Part shown: positions 8,791 through 16,999 of the stretch, in pieces
How positions within the stretch are numbered: position 1 is the stretch's first letter
Layout: the number at the start of each line of letters is the position of its first letter
Assembly (NCBI RefSeq): GCF_000497445.1
Contig: NZ_CM002285.1
Span: 2,178,091-2,242,090, forward strand
Source: Streptomyces roseochromogenus subsp. oscitans DS 12.976
GTDB taxonomy: Bacteria; Actinomycetota; Actinomycetes; Streptomycetales; Streptomycetaceae
DNA length: 64,000 bases
Direction: 5' to 3'
Translations under genes and position numbers: made by a program
The notes under the pieces: model-generated
The model's input: only the letters and a program-made list of their open reading frames with translations
What the model was told of the DNA's origin: nothing
Databases searched by the model: none

Positions 8791-9917
8791 CGGGACCCCT
8801 CCTCGGTCTTCGCGTACAACTCCTTGGCGATGATGCCCCGTTGGACCTCGCTCGCGCCCTCGTAGATGCGCGGGGCCCGCACCTCGCGGTAGAGGTGTTC
8901 GAGGAGGTGGCCCCGGCGCAGGGCGCGGGCGCCGTGCAGCTGGACCGCGGTGTCGACGACGTACTGCGCGGTCTCGGTCGCGAGCAGCTTGGCCATCGCC
9001 GCGCGCCCCGGCACATCGGCGGCGCCCGCGTCGTACGCCGTCGCCGCCGCGTACACCATCAGCCGGGCCGCCTCCGTGCGCAGCGCCATCTCGGCGACCT
9101 GGTGGGAGACGGTCTGCAGGTCCCGCAGGGGGCCGCCGAAAGCCTCGCGGCGGCGGGTGTGGCCGAGGGTGGCCTCCAGCGCGGCCTGGGCCATGCCGAC
9201 CGCGAAGGCGCCGACGCTGGGGCGGAACAGGTTCAGGGTGCCCATGGCGACGGCGAAGCCGCGGTCGGTCTCGCCGAGAACGTCGGCGGCGGTGACCGGT
9301 ACGGCGTCGAAGTCCAGGGCGCCGATGGGGTGCGGCGAGAGCATCTCCAGCGCGCTGCCGGTGAGCCCGGGCCGGTCGGCCGGGACGAGGAAGGCGGTCA
9401 CGCCACGGGCGCCGGCGCCAGGGGTGGTGCGGGCGAAGACGGTGTAGAAGTCGGCTTCGGGGGCGTTGGAGATCCAGCACTTCTCGCCGGTGAGCCGCCA
9501 GCCGTCACCGTCCGCCTCCGCCGCGAGGGCGAGCGCGGCCGCGTCCGAACCGGCGCCCGGCTCGCTCAGTGCGAAGGCGGCGACCGCGCTGCCCTCGGTG
9601 ACAGCGGGCAGCCAGCGCTCGCGCTGGGCGGGGCTGCCGTGGGCGTGCACCGGATGGGCGCCCAGGCCCTGAAGGGCGAGGGCGGTCTCGGCCTCGGTGC
9701 AGGCCTGGGCGAGGGACTCCCGCATCAGGCACAGGTCCAGGGCACCGGAGGTGAACAGCCGCTCCAGGAGGCCCAGTCGGCCGAGTTCGGCGAGGAGCGG
9801 CCGGTTGACGTGTCCTGGTTCGCCCTTGTCGGCGAGCGGCCGCAGCCGCTGCGCGGCCAGGGAGCGCAGCTCGGCACACCAGGCGGTTTGCTCCGGTTCG
9901 AGCGAGAATGCGGGCAC
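8787..9917 (-). CDS. Acyl-CoA dehydrogenase of an aromatic-CoA degradation operon
   Basis: The 376-residue flavoprotein has the acyl-CoA dehydrogenase core: FALSEPGAGSDAAALAL and CWISNAPEADFYTVFART around the FAD and substrate site, LFRPSVGAFAVGMAQAALE, and RIYEGASEVQRGIIAKELY near the end, where the E of YEGASE-type motifs is the usual catalytic region. It would introduce a double bond in a CoA-bound intermediate. The GTG start (VPAFSLEPEQ) has GGAGGGAGGA at good spacing; the longer frame crosses the divergent promoter region. It is co-transcribed with ridA and divergent from the CoA ligase. Confidence 0.87.
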   Translation of the reverse strand: MPAFSLEPEQTAWCAELRSLAAQRLRPLADKGEPGHVNRPLLAELGRLGLLERLFTSGALDLCLMRESLAQACTEAETALALQGLGAHPVHAHGSPAQRERWLPAVTEGSAVAAFALSEPGAGSDAAALALAAEADGDGWRLTGEKCWISNAPEADFYTVFARTTPGAGARGVTAFLVPADRPGLTGSALEMLSPHPIGALDFDAVPVTAADVLGETDRGFAVAMGTLNLFRPSVGAFAVGMAQAALEATLGHTRRREAFGGPLRDLQTVSHQVAEMALRTEAARLMVYAAATAYDAGAADVPGRAAMAKLLATETAQYVVDTAVQLHGARALRRGHLLEHLYREVRAPRIYEGASEVQRGIIAKELYAKTEEGSR

Positions 9918-10002
9918 TGCCGGTCCTCCCTCCGGGACGGGCCGCCACGACCCCTCCCGTCGCCGTCCGGGGACCTCGGGCATGCCCCCGTCACCGCCTG
10001 AC

Positions 10003-10029
10003 GTTATCGCGAAAGGTTGACTGCCGTCA
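10003..10029. promoter_or_regulatory. Candidate operator of the 2-aminobenzoyl-CoA genes (probable PaaX site), copy 1
   Basis: The block GTTATCGC, six variable bases, then TTGACTGCCGTCA lies between the divergent dehydrogenase and ligase genes. The same layout with the same spacing occurs at 16299-16325 before the enoyl-CoA hydratase operon. Assignment to the nearby PaaX regulator is inference. Confidence 0.55.
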
Positions 10030-10061
10030 CCAAGGCGATACGCTCGATCCGCGAGCCCACC

Positions 10062-10133
10062 AGGACGCGGGTGCCTGCCGGGACACGGGTGCCCGTCAGG
10101 ACGCCGGTGCCCACCACGACGCCCGTCTCGACG
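10062..10133. repeat. Imperfect 18-bp tandem repeat, four units
   Basis: Units begin at 10062, 10080, 10098 and 10116 and follow the pattern RGGACRCSGGTGCCYRYC; the fourth is more diverged. They lie just before the CoA ligase start, downstream of the candidate operator. They could be read in frame with the ligase gene but are more likely 5' leader DNA. Confidence 0.7.
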
Positions 10134-10160
10134 TTTGTCACGGCAAGGGGGCGAACCGCC

Positions 10161-11753
10161 ATGCATCGCTCGGCCCACGTCGACACCTTCGCGCGCGACC
10201 ATCTGCCGCCGCCGGACGAGTGGCCCGAGCTGCGGTTCGACCTGCCGGAGCTGCGCTACCCCGACCGGCTGAACTGCGCCGCCGAGCTGCTGGACCACGC
10301 GGACCCGGCCCGCCCGGTCTTCCACACCCCGGACGGCCCCACCTGGACGTACGGCGAGCTGCGCGCGCAGGTCGACCGGATCGCGCACGTCCTCACCGGC
10401 GACCTGGGCGTGGTCCCCGGCAACCGGGTGCTGCTGCGCGGCCCGACCACGCCCTGGCTCGCGGCCTGCTGGCTGGCCGTGCTGAAGGCGGGCGCGGTCG
10501 CGGTCACGGTGCTGGCCCAGCAGCGCCCGCACGAGCTGGCCACGCTGTGCGAGATCGCGCTGGTGCGGCACGCCCTGTGCGACATCCGGGCGGTGGACGA
10601 CCTGGCGAAGGCCGACATCCCGGGGCTGCGGATCACGACGTACGGCGGGGACGGCCCGGACGACCTCCTCGGCCGCCCCGGTCCCGGCACGCCGTACCCG
10701 GCGGTCGACACCGCGGCCGACGACGTTGCCCTGATCGCGTTCACCTCGGGGACGACGGGTCGCCCGAAAGGGTGCATGCACTTCCACCGGGATGTGCTGG
10801 CCATAGCCGACACCTTCTCGCGGCATGTGCTGCGGCCCCGGGCGGACGACGTGTTCGCGGGCAGTCCCCCGCTCGGGTTCACTTTTGGCCTGGGCGGGCT
10901 TGTGATCTTCCCGATGCGGGCCGGCGCCAGCTCCCTGCTCCTGGAGCAGGCGGGCGCCCGCCAGCTGCTGCCCGCGATCGCCGAGCACCGTGTCTCGGTC
11001 CTCTTCACCGCCCCGACCGCCTACCGCGCCATGCTGGAGGAGCTGGACGGCCACGACGTCTCGTCGCTGCGGCGCTGTGTGTCGGCCGGCGAGAACCTGC
11101 CCGCGGCCACCTGGCGGGCCTGGCACGAGCGCACCGGCGTGCGCGTCATCAACGGCATCGGCGCCACCGAGCTGCTGCACATCTTCGTCTCCGCCGCCGA
11201 CGACGCCATCAGACCGGGCACCACGGGCGTGGCGGTGCCGGGCTGGCAGGCGCGGGTGCAGGACGCGCACGGCGCACCGGTGCCCGACGGGGAACCCGGG
11301 CTGCTCGCCGTGCGCGGCCCCGTCGGCTGCCGCTATCTCGCCGATCCGCGCCAGCGCGCGTATGTGCGCGGCGGCTGGAACATCACCGGTGACACCTATG
11401 TCCGCGAGCCCGACGGCTACTTCCGCTATGTGGCCCGCGCCGACGACATGATCATCTCTGCCGGGTACAACATCGCCGGACCGGAGGTGGAGGATGCGCT
11501 GCTGCGCCACCCGGATGTGGTGGAGGCGGCGGTCGTGGGCCGGCCCGACGAGGCGCGCGGACAGGTGGCCGTGGCCTACACGGTGCTGCGCGAGGGAGTT
11601 CCGCGCGACCCCGAGCCGCTGCGGGCCTTCCTCAAGGCGGAGCTGGCGCCGTACAAATGTCCGCGCGAGTTCGTCTTCCTGGACGCCCTGCCCCGCACGG
11701 CCACCGGCAAACTGCAGCGGTTCCGGCTACGCGGCGAAGGTGACCGGCAGTGA
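10161..11753 (+). CDS. 2-aminobenzoate(benzoate)-CoA ligase, ANL superfamily
   Basis: The 530-residue protein has the full adenylating enzyme fold. The ATP-binding motif AFTSGTTGRPKGCMHFHRD lies near residue 200, NGIGATELLHIF near 330, GGWNITGDTYVRE is the A7-type Asp motif, and the A10 lysine is in RTATGKLQRF. The segment FHRDVLAIADTFSRHVL and the early PELRFDLPELRYPDRLN are typical of benzoate- and 2-aminobenzoate-CoA ligases. It would commit anthranilate to the CoA pathway. The ATG giving MHRSAHVD was chosen because the longer frame translates an 18-bp repeat. A paaX gene follows 15 bases later. Confidence 0.85.
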   Translation: MHRSAHVDTFARDHLPPPDEWPELRFDLPELRYPDRLNCAAELLDHADPARPVFHTPDGPTWTYGELRAQVDRIAHVLTGDLGVVPGNRVLLRGPTTPWLAACWLAVLKAGAVAVTVLAQQRPHELATLCEIALVRHALCDIRAVDDLAKADIPGLRITTYGGDGPDDLLGRPGPGTPYPAVDTAADDVALIAFTSGTTGRPKGCMHFHRDVLAIADTFSRHVLRPRADDVFAGSPPLGFTFGLGGLVIFPMRAGASSLLLEQAGARQLLPAIAEHRVSVLFTAPTAYRAMLEELDGHDVSSLRRCVSAGENLPAATWRAWHERTGVRVINGIGATELLHIFVSAADDAIRPGTTGVAVPGWQARVQDAHGAPVPDGEPGLLAVRGPVGCRYLADPRQRAYVRGGWNITGDTYVREPDGYFRYVARADDMIISAGYNIAGPEVEDALLRHPDVVEAAVVGRPDEARGQVAVAYTVLREGVPRDPEPLRAFLKAELAPYKCPREFVFLDALPRTATGKLQRFRLRGEGDRQ

Positions 11754-11768
11754 CGCCGACGACCTAAA

Positions 11769-12581
11769 ATGATCAACGTGTCCGAGCAGCACGCCCCCAG
11801 GTCCCTCATCGTCACGCTCTATGGCGCGTACGGCCGCTACATGCCGGGCCCGATGCCCGTCGCCGAGCTGATCCGGCTCCTGGCCGCGGTCGGCGTGGAC
11901 GCGCCCTCCGTGCGTTCCTCGGTGTCCCGGCTCAAACGGCGCGGCCTGCTGCGGCCGGCCCGTACGGAGCAGGGCGCGGCCGGCTATGAACTCTCTCCGG
12001 AGGCACGCCAGTTGCTGGAGGACGGCGACCGGCGGATCTACGCGACCGCGCCCGTGGCGGACTCGGGCTGGGTGCTCGCGGTGTTCTCGGTGCCCGAGTC
12101 GGAGCGGCAGAAGCGGCATGTGCTGCGCTCCCGGCTGGCGGGCCTGGGCTTCGGCACGGCGGCCCCCGGGGTGTGGATCGCCCCGGCCCGCCTCTACGAG
12201 GAGACACAGCACACCCTGCGCCGGCTGCGCCTGGACCCGTACGTCGACTTCTTCCGTGGCGAGCACCTGGGCTTCGCGCCGACGGCCGAGGCGGTGGCCC
12301 GCTGGTGGGACCTGGCCGCGATCGCCAAGGAACACGAGCGCTTCCTGGACGCGCACGCCCCGGTGCTGCGCGCCTGGGAGCGCCGTACGGGCACCCCGCC
12401 CGAGGAGGCCTACCGGGACTACCTCCTCGCCCTCGACTCCTGGCGCCATCTGCCCTATACCGACCCCGGCCTGCCCACCGAGCTGCTGCCGACGGGCTGG
12501 CCGGGCGTGCGCTCGGCGGAGGTGTTCCAGGGGCTGCACGAGCGGCTGCGGGACGCGGGGGCCGAGTTCGCCGGGGTGTGA
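11769..12581 (+). CDS. paaX: PaaX-family transcriptional repressor
   Basis: The 270-residue protein matches PaaX: an N-terminal winged helix (about residues 10-75, with VRSSVSRLKRRGLL as recognition helix), a central ferredoxin-like domain beginning VLAVFSVPESERQKRHVLRS, and a C-terminal helical domain with YRDYLLALDSWRHLPYTDPGLP. PaaX proteins bind aryl-CoA thioesters, such as phenylacetyl-CoA, and release DNA. Placed right after the ligase that makes the aryl-CoA, it is probably the pathway-specific repressor responding to 2-aminobenzoyl-CoA. No Shine-Dalgarno site is obvious; a GTG three codons further on is an alternative start. Confidence 0.87.
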   Translation: MINVSEQHAPRSLIVTLYGAYGRYMPGPMPVAELIRLLAAVGVDAPSVRSSVSRLKRRGLLRPARTEQGAAGYELSPEARQLLEDGDRRIYATAPVADSGWVLAVFSVPESERQKRHVLRSRLAGLGFGTAAPGVWIAPARLYEETQHTLRRLRLDPYVDFFRGEHLGFAPTAEAVARWWDLAAIAKEHERFLDAHAPVLRAWERRTGTPPEEAYRDYLLALDSWRHLPYTDPGLPTELLPTGWPGVRSAEVFQGLHERLRDAGAEFAGV

Positions 12582-12606
12582 GGGGTGGCGCGGCTCGCAC
12601 GATGGC

Positions 12607-13011
12607 TCAGAAGCGGCGCAGCCGCATGGCGATGCCGTGCCCGACCGCGAGGTAGAGCACCGCGGGCAGCCCGTAGTTGAGCAGGACCCGGAGGTTCTCG
12701 GTGTCCATCGTGAAGATGTCCCGCGACCACCAGGACAGTGCGTCGGCCACGTCCTCCACGAACCCGACGAAGACGTTGGCCTGATTGGCCTTGAGCAGGT
12801 ACAGCAGGATCCACAGCCCCAGGAAGGCCGCGGCGACGTCGGCGATCGTGTGGATGACCAGCGCGGTGCGCCGGGTGCCCGAGCCGTCCCGGGGCCGCCG
12901 CCGGGCGGGCGCGGCGGGCTGGGCCACGGGTCCCGGGTACTGAGGGCCGGGCGCCGGAGCATGGCCGTATCCGTATCCGGGCTGCTCGGGCAGCGGCCTG
13001 GTGTCAGTCAT
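12607..13011 (-). CDS. Small membrane protein with Pro-rich N-terminus
   Basis: The 134-residue protein begins with a Pro/Gly/Tyr-rich cytoplasmic tail of about 45 residues, then two hydrophobic helices (VIHTIADVAAAFLGLWILLYLL and NYGLPAVLYLAVGHGIAMRL). Between them is a short loop with SWWSRDIFTMDTEN. This layout is common in Streptomyces membrane proteins of unknown role. It converges with paaX, 25 bases away. No function can be given. Confidence 0.8.
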   Translation of the reverse strand: MTDTRPLPEQPGYGYGHAPAPGPQYPGPVAQPAAPARRRPRDGSGTRRTALVIHTIADVAAAFLGLWILLYLLKANQANVFVGFVEDVADALSWWSRDIFTMDTENLRVLLNYGLPAVLYLAVGHGIAMRLRRF

Positions 13012-13149
13012 CGCAGTCTCGATCCCTGTCCGTCTTCCGAATGGCTCGGAAGAACCTAGACAGCGGCCGATAACAGGTCGGTTCAGGAACGGTGCGGATC
13101 GCGTGGAAGGCCTGTGACCGGACCCCGGGCGCCCCTTCCGGCGGGTCGT

Positions 13150-15414
13150 TCAGCTGAGCGACAGCCGGGGCTTCGGGGCGTCCGTGCGTCCGGTCTGCGG
13201 GCGCCTGCTGCCCGCCTGGTACGGTGCGGGCCAGCCGACGCCCGGTCCCTCGTACCCCTGCTCGGCCGCCGCGTGCAGCGTCCAGTGCGGGTCGTACAGA
13301 TGCGGACGGGCCAGCGCGCACAGGTCCGTACGCCCGGCGAGGATCAGGGAGTTGACGTCGTCCCAGGAGGAGATCGCGCCGACGGCGATCACCGGGACCC
13401 CCGCCTCGTGCCGGATGCGGTCGGCGAACGGCGTCTGATACGACCGCCCGAACTCCGGCCGTTCCTCCGCCACGACCTGCCCGGTGGAGACATCGATCGC
13501 ATCCGCCCCGTGCGCGGCGAAGGCGCGGGCGATCCGCACCGCGTCCTCGGCGGTCGTACCGCCCTCGGCCCAGTCCGTGGCCGAGATACGGACCGTCATG
13601 GGCCGCTCGGCCGGCCACACCGCGCGTACGGCGTCGAAGACCTCCAGCGGGAACCTCAGGCGCCGCTCCGGCGAGCCGCCGTAGGCGTCGGTGCGCCGGT
13701 TGGTGAGCGGGGAGAGGAAGCCGGAGAGCAGATAGCCGTGCGCGCAGTGCAGTTCCAGCAGATCGAAGCCGGCCCGCGCGGCCCGCCAGGCGGCGGCGGT
13801 GAACTGCTCGCGGATGTCGGTGAGTTGGGCCCGGGAGAGCTGGCGCGGAGTCTGGCTGCCGGGTTTGTACGGCAGCGGGGAGGCGGCGACGAGGGGCCAG
13901 TTGCCGTGGGGCAGCGGCTCGTCGATGCCCTCCCACATCAGTTTCGTGGAGCCCTTGCGGCCGGAGTGGCCGAGCTGTACGCCGATCGCGGTGCCGGGCG
14001 CCTGGGTGTGCACGAAGTCGGTGACGCGCCGCCATGCCTCGGCCTGCCGGCCGGTGTAGAGACCGGCGCAGCCCGGCGTGATGCGGCCCTCCTCGCTGAC
14101 GCACACCATCTCGGTCATGACGAGCCCGGCCCCGCCGAGGGCGCGGGCGCCGAGATGCACGAGATGGAAGTCACCGGGGAGGCCGTCGGTCGCGGAGTAC
14201 ATGTCCATCGGCGACACCACGACCCGGTTGCGCAGGGTCAGGCCGCGCAGCCGGAACGGGGTGAACATCGGGGGTGTGCCGGGCGGGCAGCCGAACTCGC
14301 GCTCGACCGCCTCGGTGAAGTGGGCGTCGCGCAGCCGGAGGTTGTCGTGGGTGACGCGGCGGCTGCGGGTGAGCAGGTTGAAGGCGAACTGGCGGGACGG
14401 CTGGTGGAGGTAGAGGGGGAGGTTCTCGAACCATTCGAGGCTGGCCCGGGCGGCGCGCTGGGTGGAGGCGACGACGGGTTTGCGTTCCTCCTCGTAGGCC
14501 GCCAGCGCGCTCGGCACGTCCGGCTGTTCCTGAAGACACGCGGCCAGGGCCAGCGCGTCCTCCACGGCGAGCTTGGTGCCGGAGCCGATGGAGAAGTGGG
14601 CGGTGTGGGCGGCGTCGCCGAGGAGGACGACGTTGCGTTGCGACCAGCGGTCGTTGACCACCGTACGGAAGGTGGTCCACGTCGAGTTGTTGGAGCGCAG
14701 CGGGCGGCCGCGGAGGGCTTCGGCGAAGATCTTGGCGCAGCGTTCGATCGATTCCAGCGGGGTGACTTCGTCGAATCCCGCTGCCTTCCAGACCTCCTCA
14801 CGCATCTCGACGATCACGGTGGAGGCGTCGGCCGCGTAGGGATAGCCGTGCAGCTGCATCACGCCGTGCTCGGTCTCGGCGATCTCGAAGCGGAAGGCGT
14901 CGAAGGGGAAGTCGGCGGCGAGCCAGATGTAGCGGCAACGGTGCTCGGCGATGTGCGGGCGGAGCACCTCGGCGTAGGTCTCGCGGGTGGTGCTGCGCAC
15001 CCCGTCGGCGGCGATGACGAGGTCGTACTCGGCGGCGAGGGTGTCCGGGTGGGGGGCCTCGGTACGGAACCCGATCTCCACGCCGAGGGAACGGCAGCGG
15101 TCGTGCAGGATCTCCAGGAGCCGGCGGCGGCCGAGCGCGGCGAACCCATGGCCGCCGGAGCGGTGTGTGACACCCCGGTGCACGATGTCGATGTCGTCCC
15201 AGCGGACGAAGTGCCGCTGCAGCGCGTCGTAGACGACGGGGTCGGCGTGTTCGATGCCGCCCAGTGTTTCGTCGGAGAGGACGACTCCGAAGCCGAAGGT
15301 CTCGTCGGGGGCGTTGCGTTCCCAGACCGTGATCTCACGGGTCGGGTCGAGTCGCTTCAGCAGCGCCGCCGCGTACAGGCCACCCGGACCGCCACCGATG
15401 ATCGCCACACGCAT
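13150..15414 (-). CDS. Bifunctional 2-aminobenzoyl-CoA (or salicylyl-CoA) monooxygenase/reductase
   Basis: This 754-residue fusion joins two enzymes. Residues 1-370 are a flavoprotein hydroxylase with the dinucleotide motif IIGGGPGGLYAA at the N-terminus, the DVRSTTR-type segment AADGVRSTTRETYAEVL, and NVVLLGDAAHTAHFSIGSG, the second FAD motif. Residues 385-735 are an old-yellow-enzyme barrel (LTLRNRVVVSPMDMYSA, HCAHGYLLSGFLSPLTNRR, DAYGGS). The same fusion is known in Azoarcus 2-aminobenzoyl-CoA monooxygenase/reductase, which hydroxylates and dearomatises the ring. Databases often label it salicylyl-CoA 5-hydroxylase. With the ligase, RidA and no gentisate dioxygenase nearby, the anthranilate reading is favoured. 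It follows the hydratase by six bases. Confidence 0.85.
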   Translation of the reverse strand: MRVAIIGGGPGGLYAAALLKRLDPTREITVWERNAPDETFGFGVVLSDETLGGIEHADPVVYDALQRHFVRWDDIDIVHRGVTHRSGGHGFAALGRRRLLEILHDRCRSLGVEIGFRTEAPHPDTLAAEYDLVIAADGVRSTTRETYAEVLRPHIAEHRCRYIWLAADFPFDAFRFEIAETEHGVMQLHGYPYAADASTVIVEMREEVWKAAGFDEVTPLESIERCAKIFAEALRGRPLRSNNSTWTTFRTVVNDRWSQRNVVLLGDAAHTAHFSIGSGTKLAVEDALALAACLQEQPDVPSALAAYEEERKPVVASTQRAARASLEWFENLPLYLHQPSRQFAFNLLTRSRRVTHDNLRLRDAHFTEAVEREFGCPPGTPPMFTPFRLRGLTLRNRVVVSPMDMYSATDGLPGDFHLVHLGARALGGAGLVMTEMVCVSEEGRITPGCAGLYTGRQAEAWRRVTDFVHTQAPGTAIGVQLGHSGRKGSTKLMWEGIDEPLPHGNWPLVAASPLPYKPGSQTPRQLSRAQLTDIREQFTAAAWRAARAGFDLLELHCAHGYLLSGFLSPLTNRRTDAYGGSPERRLRFPLEVFDAVRAVWPAERPMTVRISATDWAEGGTTAEDAVRIARAFAAHGADAIDVSTGQVVAEERPEFGRSYQTPFADRIRHEAGVPVIAVGAISSWDDVNSLILAGRTDLCALARPHLYDPHWTLHAAAEQGYEGPGVGWPAPYQAGSRRPQTGRTDAPKPRLSLS

Positions 15415-15420
15415 GAAGGC

Positions 15421-16248
15421 TCACCTCCCCCGCCACTTCGGCTGGCGCTTCTCCGTGAACGCCGCATGGAACTCCGCGTAGTCCTCGCCGTTCATCAGCA
15501 GGGCCTGGGTCGAGGCGTCCAGTTCCACCGCCGCCGCCAGAGGCATGTCCAGCTCGGCCGTCAGCAATGCCTTCGTCTGGGCGTACGCCAGGGCGGGGCC
15601 GTCGGCCAGGCGGCGGGCCAGGGACGCCGCCGCCTCGTCCGCGCGGCCCTCCTCCGTCAGCTCGCTGATCAGGCCGATCCGCTCGGCCTCGGGGGCCCGG
15701 ACCGGTTCGCCCAGCATGAGCAGGCGAGTGGCGTGGCCGAGGCCGACGACCCGGGGCAGCAGATAGGCCGCGCCCATGTCACCGCCGGACAGGCCCACGC
15801 GGGTGAAGAGGAAGGCGAAGCGGGCGCTCGGGTCCGCCACGCGGAAGTCGGCCGCCAACGCCAGGACCGCTCCGGCGCCCGCCGCCACTCCGTGCAATGC
15901 GGCGATCACCGGGAACGGGCACTCGCGGATCGCCCGTACGACCTGGCCCGTCATCCGGTTGAAGTCGAGCAGCTGGGCCGTGTCCATGGCGAGGGTGGCG
16001 CCGATGATCTCGTCGACGTCGCCGCCGGAGCAGAAGCCCCGTCCCTCACCGGCCAGCACCAGGGCGCGTACGGCGCGCTCCCGGGACAGCTCGGCGAGCA
16101 GGTCGCGCAGGTCGGCGTAGGCGCCGAAGGTGAGCGCGTTGAGTTTGTCGGGGCGGGCGAGGGTGACGGTGACGACCCCGTCGGCGAGCTGGACCCGTAG
16201 GTGCTCCCAGTGGGAGGTGCGGGCGGCGGAGCCGGTGAAGGGACTCAT
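15421..16248 (-). CDS. Enoyl-CoA hydratase/isomerase family protein
   Basis: The 275-residue crotonase-fold protein has the CoA-binding and oxyanion-hole segments: RPDKLNALTFGAYADL, GRGFCSGGDVDEI, and ALHGVAAGAGAVLALAADFRVA. After the second oxyanion glycine the segment reads FAFLFTRVGLSGGDMGAAYLLPR; the residue in place of the second catalytic Glu is G/D-like, so hydratase versus other crotonase chemistry is uncertain. It is the first gene of an operon with the 2-aminobenzoyl-CoA hydroxylase/reductase and probably hydrates or cleaves the ring-reduced CoA ester. Its promoter region contains the second copy of the shared operator motif. Confidence 0.85.
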   Translation of the reverse strand: MSPFTGSAARTSHWEHLRVQLADGVVTVTLARPDKLNALTFGAYADLRDLLAELSRERAVRALVLAGEGRGFCSGGDVDEIIGATLAMDTAQLLDFNRMTGQVVRAIRECPFPVIAALHGVAAGAGAVLALAADFRVADPSARFAFLFTRVGLSGGDMGAAYLLPRVVGLGHATRLLMLGEPVRAPEAERIGLISELTEEGRADEAAASLARRLADGPALAYAQTKALLTAELDMPLAAAVELDASTQALLMNGEDYAEFHAAFTEKRQPKWRGR

Positions 16249-16298
16249 GACGTGCGGCCTCCTAGGGGGCGATGCCGTACGTTGCGCTGTCCCATGAA

Positions 16299-16325
16299 GT
16301 TATCACTTATTTGTGACTGTCGTCA
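16299..16325. promoter_or_regulatory. Candidate operator of the 2-aminobenzoyl-CoA genes (probable PaaX site), copy 2
   Basis: GTTATCAC, six variable bases, then GTGACTGTCGTCA lies 51 bases before the hydratase start. It includes the inverted repeat TCAC-N6-GTGA. It agrees with the 10003-10029 copy at all but three bases outside the spacer. Confidence 0.6.
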
Positions 16326-16543
16326 TGAGAGCGCGACATACCTCGGCTGGACCGGCCGGGTCAGGTCACGTGCGTCACCGGTTCTCGACAGCGCCGTAAC
16401 AGTGGGCACGGGCCGGCTAGGCGCGTCGTTCGCCGGGGTAAGCCGCCCGGTACCGGGGCCGAAGGTCCCGGGCGAAGCCCGTCCATGGCCTCTGTGGCCG
16501 GGCCCGTACCATTCCTACAGTCGAAAGCAGGACAGCCTGCTCC

Positions 16544-16999
16544 ATGAACGGACTCACCTTGCACCAACGCTCCGCCGAATCGGCCTCCTGGCGCATCGCG
16601 CTGCCGCACGACGCAGCGGCGGTGCCCGTGGCCCGCGCCCTGGTGCGCACGGCCCTGGCCGAGGTGGAGCACACCGCCGACTGCGACACCGCGGAGCTGC
16701 TCACGGCGGAGCTGGTGGCCAACGCGGTGGAGCACACCGGCGGGCGTGGCCCGATAGAGCTGGTGGTGGAGCTGCTGCCGACCGGCTGCCAGGTCGAGGT
16801 GCACGACCCGGACCCGGCGCCGCCCGGCCATCTGGCCCGCCCGGTGATCGAGCAGCCCGACCCCTGGCAGGAGGGCGGGCGCGGACTGCTGCTGATCCGC
16901 GCCCTCAGCTCGTCGTGCGGTCACCGCCCCACCCCGTCGGGCAAGGCGGTGTGGTTCAGACTGCCTGCGGTTCCCGCTCAGCGGCGGCGCTCGGCGTGA
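16544..16999 (+). CDS. Anti-sigma-factor-like ATP-binding protein (HATPase, RsbW type)
   Basis: The 151-residue protein is a single GHKL ATPase domain. The N box is seen in LLTAELVANAVEHTGG, the G1 box is the HDPDPAPP region, and the G2 box is EGGRGLLLIRALSSSCG. Streptomyces encode dozens of such serine-kinase-like proteins that modulate sigma factors or anti-anti-sigma factors. No cognate sigma gene is adjacent. The gene overlaps the end of the convergent permease gene by 44 bases, so one of the two C-termini is read from shared DNA. Confidence 0.82.
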   Translation: MNGLTLHQRSAESASWRIALPHDAAAVPVARALVRTALAEVEHTADCDTAELLTAELVANAVEHTGGRGPIELVVELLPTGCQVEVHDPDPAPPGHLARPVIEQPDPWQEGGRGLLLIRALSSSCGHRPTPSGKAVWFRLPAVPAQRRRSA

